64,000 bases of DNA, from assembly GCA_965279735.1 (NCBI GenBank), contig OZ257260.1, positions 1,860,001 to 1,924,000 of the forward strand, written 5' to 3'. Below are positions 35,201-42,212 of the stretch, piece after piece. How positions within the stretch are numbered: the first letter of the stretch is position 1; each line of letters opens with the position of its first letter. Both the position numbers and the translations under genes were made by a program. This stretch comes from CAIUGU01 sp965279735. GTDB lineage: Bacteria > Pseudomonadota > Gammaproteobacteria > Steroidobacterales > Steroidobacteraceae. The notes below the pieces were generated by a model. That model did not search any database. It saw nothing but the letters and a program-made list of their open reading frames with translations, and was not told the DNA's origin.

Positions 35201-36017
35201 GGGCACACACATAGCAATCCGCGAGGCGCGACAGTTCCTCAACGTAGGGACGCAGCTGGCGCGCACCGAGCGCACAGTTGAGGCCGATGACAGCGGGGCG
35301 CATGTGACGCACGGAGTTCCAGAAAGCTTCGGCCGTCTGCCCCGACAGCGTGCGCCCGGAGGCATCCGTGATCGTGCCGGAGATCCAGAGAGGCAGCTCG
35401 ATGCCGCTCTCATCAAATACCGTGCGAATGGCGAATAGCGCAGCCTTGGCGTTCAGGGTGTCGAAAATGGTTTCGACAAGGATCAGGTCCACCCCGCCTT
35501 CGATGAGCGCCCGCGTCGCATCGATGTATGTCGTGGCAAGCTGGTCGAACGTGATGCTGCGATACGCCGGATCGTTGACATCAGGCGACATCGACGCCGT
35601 TCGGTTCGCTGGCCCCAGTACCCCTGCCACCAAACGCGGCTTACCCGTCGCCGCAAAGCTTCGGTCAGCGGCGCGACGCGCCAGTTGTGCTGCCACCAGA
35701 TTCAATTCAGGAACCAGCGCCTCCATGCCGTAATCGCCCTGTGAAGGTGCGATCGAATTGAAGGTATTGGTCTCGATGATGTCGGCACCCGCCGCCAGGT
35801 ACTGGTCGTGGATGTCTTCGATGATCGCGGGCTGCGTCAGCACCAGCAGATCGTTGTTGCCCTTCACGTCCCGCGACCAGTCACGAAAGCGCTCGCCCCG
35901 ATAAGCGGCTTCATCGAGCTTGCGGTTCTGGATCATCGTACCCATCGCGCCATCGAGCACGAGGATCCGCTCGCGCAGCAGGCGATGGAAAGTTTCGATT
36001 CGGGTTGAGCGATCCAT
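32292..36017 (-). CDS. metH: Cobalamin-dependent methionine synthase
   Basis: A 1241-residue, full-length MetH that transfers a methyl group from 5-methyltetrahydrofolate to homocysteine through cobalamin. The domains in order are: homocysteine-binding (about 1-330, LDGAMGTMIQNRK, and zinc Cys in GGCCGTTPDH), pterin-binding (about 345-610, FVNVGERTNVTGSAKFRKL), B12-binding (about 640-880, DVHDIGKNIVGVVLQ) and reactivation/SAM-binding (about 900-1220). The start overlaps the metF stop by one base (TGATG). The 5-methyl-THF it needs is made by the adjacent MetF. No cobalamin riboswitch was recognised upstream of the operon. Confidence 0.98.
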   Translation of the reverse strand: MDRSTRIETFHRLLRERILVLDGAMGTMIQNRKLDEAAYRGERFRDWSRDVKGNNDLLVLTQPAIIEDIHDQYLAAGADIIETNTFNSIAPSQGDYGMEALVPELNLVAAQLARRAADRSFAATGKPRLVAGVLGPANRTASMSPDVNDPAYRSITFDQLATTYIDATRALIEGGVDLILVETIFDTLNAKAALFAIRTVFDESGIELPLWISGTITDASGRTLSGQTAEAFWNSVRHMRPAVIGLNCALGARQLRPYVEELSRLADCYVCAHPNAGLPNAFGEYDETACETGDLIKDYAMSGFVNIVGGCCGTTPDHIHHIREAIAMFAPRQPSTLEVRCRLSGLEPLNIGPESLFVNVGERTNVTGSAKFRKLIEADDYNAALDIARQQVASGAQIIDINMDEGMLDSEAAMVRFLNLIASEPDISRVPVMIDSSKWSVIEAGLKCVQGKSVVNSISLKEGEESFLAQARKVRAYGAAVVVMAFDEKGQADTVERKVSICQRSYRILTEQVDFPPEDIIFDPNIFAVATGIEEHNNYSVDFIEATAEIRRTCPHALISGGVSNVSFSFRGNDPVREAMHSVFLYHAIKAGMTMGIVNAGQLAIYENIETELKDRVEDVILNRRADATERLLEIAGRYKGEAGQKKAEDLAWRSWPVIKRLEHALVKGIDEFVVADTEAARLEFAHPISVIEGPLMDGMNVVGDLFGAGKMFLPQVVKSARVMKKAVAHLIPYIEEQKAAGGGSRSNGKVVLATVKGDVHDIGKNIVGVVLQCNNFEVIDLGVMVSCERILETARREEADMVGLSGLITPSLDEMVHVAREMQRLGFTQPLLIGGATTSPAHTAVKIDPQYAGPVVYVKDASRSVGVCQQLITPQTRVEYLAKIKSDHQTRREQHAGRKVKSPRLSIAQARANRFPVAWADYRPPVPRMLGVRAFEQPLEELTRYIDWMPFFNAWEFAGKFPDILNDDVVGEQASDLYAEARRMLKLIVRERWLNAKGVIGLYPANTVDDDVEIYTDESRTEVLTRLHFLRQQKDKPEGQSHLCLADFIAPKSSGVADYIGAFAVSTGFGIEQPLKRFAEGHDDYSSIMLKALADRLAEALAERSHERIRREFWGYAPEERLGGEQLVDEKYRGIRPAPGYPACPDHTEKATLWQLLDADRTTGIRLTESFAMYPTAAVSGWYLSHPDARYFAVGQIDKDQVHSYAQRKGVSVEEAERWLAPNLGYDVLPAQPVPREDAA

Positions 36018-36946
36018 CAGCCTGCACTCGCTGCACGAATCCCGGCTGCCGGTCGCACGCCGAGCGCGTGACAGATCGCATACGTCAGCTCCGAGCGGTT
36101 CAGGGTATAGAAGTGGAATTCCTCCACACCCTCGCGCGAGAGTCGCTCGACCTGCTCGATCGCCACGCTGGCGGCAATCATGCGCCGCGTATCGGCATCA
36201 TCGTCCAGCCCATCAAAGCGGTGCTGCAGCCAGTCCGGCACGCTCGCTCCACAGCGACCGGCAAACCGCAGCAGTTGCGGCAGACGAGTGATCGGCAGGA
36301 TCCCGGGCACGATGCTGGCGGTGATCCCCGCAGCGTCGCATTGATCGCGGAAACGCAGGTAAATATCCGTATCGAAGAAGAACTGCGTGATCGCCCGGTC
36401 GGCGCCCGCATCGATTTTCGCCTTGAGATTGTCGAGATCGAAGCGCGCGTTCGGCGCCTCGGGATGCGACTCGGGATAGGCAGCCACCGAGATCTCGAAA
36501 TCACCGACGCTTTTCAGGCCTTTGACAAGATCAACCGCATACGCGAAACCGTCAGGGCTCGGGACATAGGTGCCCACGCCCTGCGGTGCGTCGCCTCGAA
36601 GCGCGACGATATGCCGGATGCCCCCGGCCCAGTATTCCCGGGCGATCTCGAGCACTTCATCCCGCGTTGCGCCCACGCAGGTCAGATGTGGAGCGGCGGT
36701 GAGCGCCGTTTCCTTGAGCACGCGCGAGACGACATGGTGAGTGCGCGTCCGCGTCGAACCGTCGGCACCGTACGTCACCGATACAAAGCGGGGTGACAGA
36801 GGGGCCAGTCGTTCGATCGACTGCCAGAGCGTCTTCTCCATCGCATCGTCGTTCGGCGGGAAAAATTCAAACGAGACGGCAACGGTCCGCTGCATGCGGC
36901 CAAGCGACTCGCTGACGCGCTCGCGCAAAGGAACGGGAACGCTCAT
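36017..36946 (-). CDS. metF: 5,10-methylenetetrahydrofolate reductase
   Basis: A 309-residue FAD-dependent MetF. ATG 36946 follows AGGAGG directly; the frame extends upstream, but homology does not. Signatures include SFEFFPPND, HIVALRGDAPQG, and AITQFFFDTDIYLRF. It produces 5-methyl-THF for MetH. Its start overlaps the ArsR-methyltransferase gene by 4 bases, and its stop overlaps metH, so all three are translated from one message. Confidence 0.97.
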   Translation of the reverse strand: MSVPVPLRERVSESLGRMQRTVAVSFEFFPPNDDAMEKTLWQSIERLAPLSPRFVSVTYGADGSTRTRTHHVVSRVLKETALTAAPHLTCVGATRDEVLEIAREYWAGGIRHIVALRGDAPQGVGTYVPSPDGFAYAVDLVKGLKSVGDFEISVAAYPESHPEAPNARFDLDNLKAKIDAGADRAITQFFFDTDIYLRFRDQCDAAGITASIVPGILPITRLPQLLRFAGRCGASVPDWLQHRFDGLDDDADTRRMIAASVAIEQVERLSREGVEEFHFYTLNRSELTYAICHALGVRPAAGIRAASAG

Positions 36947-37887
36947 GCAACCTCCTGCAAACGGATGGGACGCCGGGCAATGGTGAGCAGCAAGTGGCTG
37001 CTGCCGGTATCGACGGGTCGTAAACGATCGCAATGAAAGCCGGCAGCTTGCAGCCAGCGGCGGAGACCTGCGATCGGATTGGCGGCCTTCTCTTCCAGCG
37101 TGTCGAAGTCATCGACGAGCACCAGACGGCCACCGGGACGCAGCACACGGAACGCTTCGGCCAACGCTGCCTGGGGATCGGCTGCGTGACTGAGCACACG
37201 GCCCATCGTCACCGTGTCGAATTCGTTCTCGGCGCAAGGCAACCGATACATGTCGCCGCGACGGAAGACACATCGGGTGAGGCCCGCGCCATGAACCGTC
37301 GTACGCGCGAGTCGCAATGCGTCGCTCGAGACATCGAGACCCACGGCACGGCCCGCGATGGGCGCCAGCGTCTTCAGCAGGAAGCCCGCGCCGGTACCGA
37401 CATCGAGCACATCGCCGATCGGCTCTTTCGCAAGCTCATCGACCAGTAGATCGCCGACCGTCGCGCCGAAAGGTTCGTGCAGGTCACCTGCCGTCTGTTC
37501 TGCCAGGCGGTCCGTGGCTCGCCGTGCGCGTTCTGCAGTCACGGCATCACGCCTGTCGCGATCACTCCGCAAAGCCGGATCGGCAGGGTCCACCAGCTCG
37601 TGCAGCCTGAGCGCCGCATCGTCGCTGGCAACGGCCAGCCGGTAATAAACGCTGTGATCTTCCTTGAAGCGTTCGAGCAAGCCGGCGTCGCAAAGCAGCT
37701 TGAGGTGGCGGGAAATCCGGGGCTGGCTCTGCTTCAGGATCTGGGTGATCTCCCCCACCGTCAGCTCTCCATGGGCCAGGATCGCCAGCAGCCGCAAGCG
37801 TGTCGGCTCTGCTGCAGCTCTCAATAAATTCAACAGGTTGGGTAATTTTCTGGTCACTTGGCCAAGCCGGGATTCGTGGCAATTCAT
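36943..37887 (-). CDS. ArsR-family regulator fused to a SAM-methyltransferase domain (SahR-like)
   Basis: A 314-residue fusion. The N-terminal winged helix (about 15-95) has EPTRLRLLAILAHGELTVGE and SQPRISRHLKLLCDAGLLE. The C-terminal class I methyltransferase fold (about 140-300) has motif I DVLDVGTGAGFLLKTLAP, GLDVSSDALRLA and LRPGGRLVLVDDF. The typical ArsR metal-site Cys pair in the recognition helix is absent. It heads the metF-metH operon and its start lies under a perfect palindrome. ArsR-type SahR regulators of the SAM cycle respond to S-adenosylhomocysteine; a methyltransferase fold would suit that ligand. This role is inference. An in-frame GTG at 37857 is an alternative start. Confidence 0.85.
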   Translation of the reverse strand: MNCHESRLGQVTRKLPNLLNLLRAAAEPTRLRLLAILAHGELTVGEITQILKQSQPRISRHLKLLCDAGLLERFKEDHSVYYRLAVASDDAALRLHELVDPADPALRSDRDRRDAVTAERARRATDRLAEQTAGDLHEPFGATVGDLLVDELAKEPIGDVLDVGTGAGFLLKTLAPIAGRAVGLDVSSDALRLARTTVHGAGLTRCVFRRGDMYRLPCAENEFDTVTMGRVLSHAADPQAALAEAFRVLRPGGRLVLVDDFDTLEEKAANPIAGLRRWLQAAGFHCDRLRPVDTGSSHLLLTIARRPIRLQEVA

Positions 37888-37913
37888 GAATATAAAGACT
37901 TCTTTATATTCAT
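37886..37913. promoter_or_regulatory. Palindromic operator of the ArsR-metF-metH operon
   Basis: ATGAATATAAAG and its exact reverse complement CTTTATATTCAT flank a 4-base spacer ACTT. The site overlaps the annotated start codon of the ArsR-methyltransferase gene and lies between that gene and the divergent copper operon. Its perfect symmetry and AT-richness in GC-rich DNA fit a dimeric winged-helix repressor. Binding by the fusion protein is inferred. Confidence 0.7.
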
Positions 37914-38037
37914 TGGGGGCGAATCTAGCACGCGCTCAGGGCCGCCGGCTAGGGGGCCGGAGGGACCTGCTCTGGATTCCGGTGCGTTCCGGGACGCCAG
38001 TTTCGTTGTGAATGGCCGTCTGTATACTCGCGCCCCG

Positions 38038-38424
38038 ATGCAACGCTTCCTGCAACGCTGTCTCTCGCGCACTCCGGTGCTCGGCCTCCTCATGGCCGCG
38101 CTGGTGTTCCGCGCACTCATCCCGACGGGCTTCATGCCCACCCATGAGAACGGCACGCTGGTCATGGAGCTGTGCTCGGGCTTCGGCACGAAGTCGGTCG
38201 TGGTGGATCTGGACGATCAGGAATCCTCGACCTCGAGCAGCCAGCTCTTCGAACATTCGCCCTGCGGCTTCGCGGCAGCCGCACTTTCCGCTCCACCACC
38301 GGAACCGCTCACCTTTCCAGTCACGGCAAACCTGCATTCGACTGCTGGCATCACCGAGACTTCCCCGCCCGCCGCACCCTCGCCCAGAAGGGCTCACGCT
38401 CCCCGCGCTCCCCCGCTGATCTGA
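38038..38424 (+). CDS. DUF2946 family protein
   Basis: A 128-residue protein from ATG 38038 with a hydrophobic N-terminal segment (VLGLLMAALVFRALIPTGFM), as seen in DUF2946 proteins, followed by a CSGFGTK stretch and a FEHSPCGFAAAA motif with Cys and His that could bind metal, and a Pro-rich tail. DUF2946 genes often sit beside copper genes and TonB receptors, which matches this neighbourhood. It is probably an inner-membrane or exported protein. The first residues (FLQRCLSRTP) resemble those of the TonB receptor three genes downstream. Confidence 0.75.
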   Translation: MQRFLQRCLSRTPVLGLLMAALVFRALIPTGFMPTHENGTLVMELCSGFGTKSVVVDLDDQESSTSSSQLFEHSPCGFAAAALSAPPPEPLTFPVTANLHSTAGITETSPPAAPSPRRAHAPRAPPLI

Positions 38425-38514
38425 TCGCCCAGACGGGTTCGATCACATCGATTTCATTTCGGGTTCTGATGCAGATGCGATTGCGAGGGCGATCCTGTCT
38501 GCCGGGGAGTCAAC

Positions 38515-39474
38515 ATGTTTCGTCCAGTGCAGCTCGTGAAAGCCACGACCGTGCTGCTGCTTGCCCAGGCAGCAGCTCATGCCCATATCGTTCTTGCAGT
38601 TCCGGAAGCAGCCGCCGGAAGCAGTTATGTCGCCGCCTTCCGCATTTCACACGCCTGCGGCACTTCACCCACCGTAAAGCTGCGCATCGAAATTCCGGAA
38701 ACAATCTTCAGCGTGCATCCGCAACCCAAGGCGGGCTGGAAGCTGTCGGTCGAGCGACTGCCTCTCGCACAGCCCGCCAAGGGCGAAGGCGGCGAAGTTC
38801 GCGACCGGATCAGCGCCGTCGTCTGGGAAGGCCGCCTTGAAGCCGAGTACTTCGACGAGTTCCCGGCACTCCTGAGATTGCCGACGACAACCGGCTTGCT
38901 CTATTTCCCCGCAACCCAGACCTGTGCCACCGGGGAGAATCGCTGGGTGGAGATTCCCGCGGCAGGCAAGGCGTGGACCTCTGTTCCGAAACCGGCACCG
39001 GTGTTGTCGATCGTGCGCGGCCAACCGCTCGTATCCGCAACCAACGTCGCGCCGCCAGCCACAACCGCGAATGCACCAACCGTATTGATTGCGGATCCCG
39101 AGTCGCGGCCTACCCCACCTTTCGCAACCGTGGGAGTGGCCTACCTTTCGATGATCAATCGCGGAACAACCGCGGACCGGCTGCTGAGCGCCAGCTCTCC
39201 CGTCGCGGGACGCGTCGAACTCCACGCAACCACGACGCAAGGTAACGTGGCACGCATGCGTCCCGTCGAGAATCTGGAATTGCCTCCGAACCGGACAGTG
39301 ACACTACAACCGCTCGGGATGCATCTCATGTTGTTCGACCTCAAGGCGCCGCTGGTGGCCGGCCAAAGCTTTCCGCTGACACTGAAATTCAGAGAGGCGG
39401 GCGAGATAACTGTGGATGTCAGCGTGCAGACCGAAGGAGCGAGCCCCGATGCGTCCTCACACGATCACCACTAG
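38515..39474 (+). CDS. Exported copper-handling fusion: YcnI (DUF1775) plus PCu(A)C copper chaperone
   Basis: A 319-residue protein. Signal cleavage near AAHA would expose an N-terminal His, the copper ligand of YcnI proteins. The YcnI domain (about 23-160) has YVAAFRISHACGTSP. The PCuAC domain (about 205-310) has YLSMINRG, VELHATTTQGNVARMRPVEN and LGMHLMLFDLKAPL, matching the H-x10-M and H-x-M copper ligands. The C-terminus is His-rich (SSHDHH). It would carry Cu(I)/Cu(II) in the periplasm. The last 26 bases overlap the cytochrome c gene. Confidence 0.92.
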   Translation: MFRPVQLVKATTVLLLAQAAAHAHIVLAVPEAAAGSSYVAAFRISHACGTSPTVKLRIEIPETIFSVHPQPKAGWKLSVERLPLAQPAKGEGGEVRDRISAVVWEGRLEAEYFDEFPALLRLPTTTGLLYFPATQTCATGENRWVEIPAAGKAWTSVPKPAPVLSIVRGQPLVSATNVAPPATTANAPTVLIADPESRPTPPFATVGVAYLSMINRGTTADRLLSASSPVAGRVELHATTTQGNVARMRPVENLELPPNRTVTLQPLGMHLMLFDLKAPLVAGQSFPLTLKFREAGEITVDVSVQTEGASPDASSHDHH

Positions 39475-39829
39475 CGGGATGTTTGCGCTGCTGGGCCTGC
39501 TCGGCGCCTGCAGCAAGGCTGCTCCGCCCTCCACATTGAGCGCAGGGGAACAGGCGTTCCAGGCCTGCATCGCCTGTCATTCACCGAACAATGAAAACCG
39601 GCCGACCGGCCCGAACCTGCATGGTCTCGTAGGCCGGCCCGCCGCTTCGAGCGAAGGTTATTTCTATTCTGAAGGACTACGGAAGTCCGGCATCGTGTGG
39701 GACGTTGCAACGCTGGACGCGTTCATCATGAACCCTTCGGTTCGCGTGCCCGGCACGTTCATGATTGCAGGTGTCCCCGATCCGCAGAGGCGCGCAGCCA
39801 TCATCGAATACCTGCAGACGCTGAATTAG
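39449..39829 (+). CDS. Small class I cytochrome c (lipoprotein-like signal)
   Basis: A 126-residue protein; ATG 39449 follows GAAGGAGCG inside the preceding gene. The signal ends in LLGLLGACSKAAP, a possible lipobox. One haem site CIACH is followed by RPTGPNLHGLVGRPA and the axial Met region VPGTFMIAGVPD. It is a periplasmic electron carrier. Its location inside a copper operon suggests service to a copper enzyme or reductase, which is inference. Confidence 0.9.
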   Translation: MRPHTITTSGMFALLGLLGACSKAAPPSTLSAGEQAFQACIACHSPNNENRPTGPNLHGLVGRPAASSEGYFYSEGLRKSGIVWDVATLDAFIMNPSVRVPGTFMIAGVPDPQRRAAIIEYLQTLN

Positions 39830-39839
39830 CTGCCGGCTG

Positions 39840-42185
39840 ATGAACGCTTTCCTCCACCGCTGCCTGACCCGCACGCCACATTTCGGCCCTACATGCGCGA
39901 CAGCGCTGGCCGTTTCAATTGCTTCCCTGTGTAACGGCGTCAATGCAGCGGAAGCGCCAGCTGCGCCCGTCAAGACGCTCGGCGTGATCACCGTCACCGG
40001 CGTTCGCCCCACGTCCCTCCCCACGCAGATTCCGACGACGATGGAAGGCGTCACGAAGGAGGAGATCGAGGCGACGATCAACGCAACGGACAGCGAAGAC
40101 GCGCTGAAATACTTCCCCAGCCTGCTCGTGCGCAAGCGCTACATCGGCGACTACAACCATGCGGTACTGTCGAGTCGCGCATCCGGTACGGGCAACAGCG
40201 CGCGTTCCGCGGTCTACGCGGATGGCATCCTGTTGTCCAACTACCTTGGCAACGGAGCGACGTATACGCCCCGCTGGGCACTCGTGACTCCCGAGGAGAT
40301 AGAACGCGTCGATGTGATGTACGGGCCCTTCTCTGCCGCTTATCCCGGGAATTCGGTAGGTGCGGTTGTCGACTACGTGACCCGTATGCCCACCACTCTC
40401 GAAGCCCACGTGAAGGCGACCTACTTCACCCAGCCTTCGTACGATCTCTACAATACCCACGACAGTTACGATGGTCACCAGGAAAGCGTTTCGGTCGGCA
40501 ACCGCAATGGCAATTTCTCGTGGTGGATCAATTTCAACCGGACGGACAGCCACGGCCAGCCGCTGACGTTTCCGACGAAACTCGTCAGCACCGGCGCTGC
40601 CGGGTCGGCAGGAACAGCGGTGAGCGGTGCGGTGCTGGACCGTGATCGCAGCAACAATCCGCAGTACATCCTCGGCACCGCGACCGAGTACACGACCGTC
40701 CAGGATCATGCGAAGCTCAAGCTCGCCTACGACTTAACTCCAACGCTGCGTGCCAATTACACTTTCGGCTACTGGAAAAACGATGCCGAAGGCCGGCCGG
40801 ACTCGTATCTTAGCGACGCAGCAGGGAATGCTGTCTACAGCGGTCTCGTCAACGTCAACGGGCGTTCCTTCACGGTCAATGCGACGGATTTTGCCCTGAC
40901 GAACGACGACCTCACACACCTGATGCATGGGCTCTCGGTGAAGAGCAACACGCAGGCTGCCTTCGATTGGGAAGTCGCGGCCAGCCTGTATGACTTCACG
41001 AACGACGAACAGCGGACGGCCGGAGTGGCGTTGCCTGCCGCTGCAAACGGTGGCGCAGGAACAATTGCCGATCAGGACGGCACGGGGTGGAACGCGCTGG
41101 CCCTCAAGGGCACATGGAGACCTTTGGGGATTGGCGGGTCGCATATCGTGGACTTCGGCATACAGCAGGACAGCTACAAGCTGCACATCCTCCGTTCCAA
41201 CACCAGTGACTGGCTGCACGGCTCAGCGACCAGCCTCAACACTGACGTCGGCGGAAAGACGAGCACGCAGAGCCTGTACGCGCAGGACACATGGACCCTT
41301 GCGGCGGACTGGAAGGCCGTGCTCGGTGCGCGGCTCGAACGCTGGGAAGCGAACGACGGCTTCACGCGGAACAGCACCAGTACGACGGCTTACGCGGATC
41401 GCAGCGAAACGTTCACGTCTCCCAAATTCGCGCTTGCGTACCAGGCTCGCCAGGACTCGGTGCTGAAAGCGTCGCTCGGACGGGCGATCCGGTTCCCGAC
41501 GGTAAGCGAGCTCTACGGCGCGACAACGGGCGTACTGACTGTCGTCAACGACCCCAATCTCAAGCCCGAGCGTTCTTGGACGTCCGAACTTTCGCTGGAA
41601 CAGAATTGGGGCGCAACGCTGCTACGGGTCACGGGCTTCTTCGAGATAGTCAATGATTCGCTGTATTCGGAACGCACGGTCGTCAACAACGCGCAGGTCA
41701 CGCGCATCACGAATGTAGGAAACATCAGGACTCCCGGGGTCGAGATCAGCCTGCTCGGCAACGATGTCTTCACACCCGGGCTCGACCTGTCCGGCAGCGT
41801 GACCTGGGCCGACTCCGTCATCAGGGAAAACTCAGGGTTCGTGACCGTTCCCGGCGACACGATCGGGAAGTATCAGCCGCGCGTGCCGGTCTGGCGCGCG
41901 ACAGCACTCGCGAGTTACCGGATCAACAATCAGTGGACCACCTCACTCGGTGGTCGCTATAGCGGCACGCAGTACTCGACACTCGACAACAGCGACCCCA
42001 ATGGATTCGCGTATCAGGGAGCGAGCCGCTACCTGACGTTCGATCTGCGTGTGCGGTACCAGATCGCGCAGCAGTGGTCAGCGGCCATCGGGATCGACAA
42101 CCTCAACGACTACAAGTACTGGAACTTCCATCCCTATCCGCAGCGCACCGTTACCGCAGAGCTGAGGTGGGATCTAGGCCGGTAA
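39840..42185 (+). CDS. TonB-dependent outer-membrane receptor, probably copper-linked
   Basis: A 781-residue receptor. The signal region ends near CNGVNA. The TonB-box-like segment and plug (about 45-175) have LGVITVTGVRP, DALKYFPSLLVRKRYIG and ARSAVYADGILLSN, with VDVMYGPFSAAYPGNSVGAV closing the plug. The 22-strand barrel fills the rest and ends in TAELRWDLGR. It is the last gene of the copper operon, 10 bases after the cytochrome c. Uptake of copper or a copper complex is inferred from neighbours. Confidence 0.93.
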   Translation: MNAFLHRCLTRTPHFGPTCATALAVSIASLCNGVNAAEAPAAPVKTLGVITVTGVRPTSLPTQIPTTMEGVTKEEIEATINATDSEDALKYFPSLLVRKRYIGDYNHAVLSSRASGTGNSARSAVYADGILLSNYLGNGATYTPRWALVTPEEIERVDVMYGPFSAAYPGNSVGAVVDYVTRMPTTLEAHVKATYFTQPSYDLYNTHDSYDGHQESVSVGNRNGNFSWWINFNRTDSHGQPLTFPTKLVSTGAAGSAGTAVSGAVLDRDRSNNPQYILGTATEYTTVQDHAKLKLAYDLTPTLRANYTFGYWKNDAEGRPDSYLSDAAGNAVYSGLVNVNGRSFTVNATDFALTNDDLTHLMHGLSVKSNTQAAFDWEVAASLYDFTNDEQRTAGVALPAAANGGAGTIADQDGTGWNALALKGTWRPLGIGGSHIVDFGIQQDSYKLHILRSNTSDWLHGSATSLNTDVGGKTSTQSLYAQDTWTLAADWKAVLGARLERWEANDGFTRNSTSTTAYADRSETFTSPKFALAYQARQDSVLKASLGRAIRFPTVSELYGATTGVLTVVNDPNLKPERSWTSELSLEQNWGATLLRVTGFFEIVNDSLYSERTVVNNAQVTRITNVGNIRTPGVEISLLGNDVFTPGLDLSGSVTWADSVIRENSGFVTVPGDTIGKYQPRVPVWRATALASYRINNQWTTSLGGRYSGTQYSTLDNSDPNGFAYQGASRYLTFDLRVRYQIAQQWSAAIGIDNLNDYKYWNFHPYPQRTVTAELRWDLGR

Positions 42186-42212
42186 GAGTCCCCGCTAGTG
42201 CTGGTACTCGGC

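Noticed and set aside
37914..38037. Cobalamin or SAM riboswitch for the methionine operon
   Set aside because: No B12-box-like or SAM-type conserved core was found near the ArsR start; the palindrome is a simpler explanation for control.
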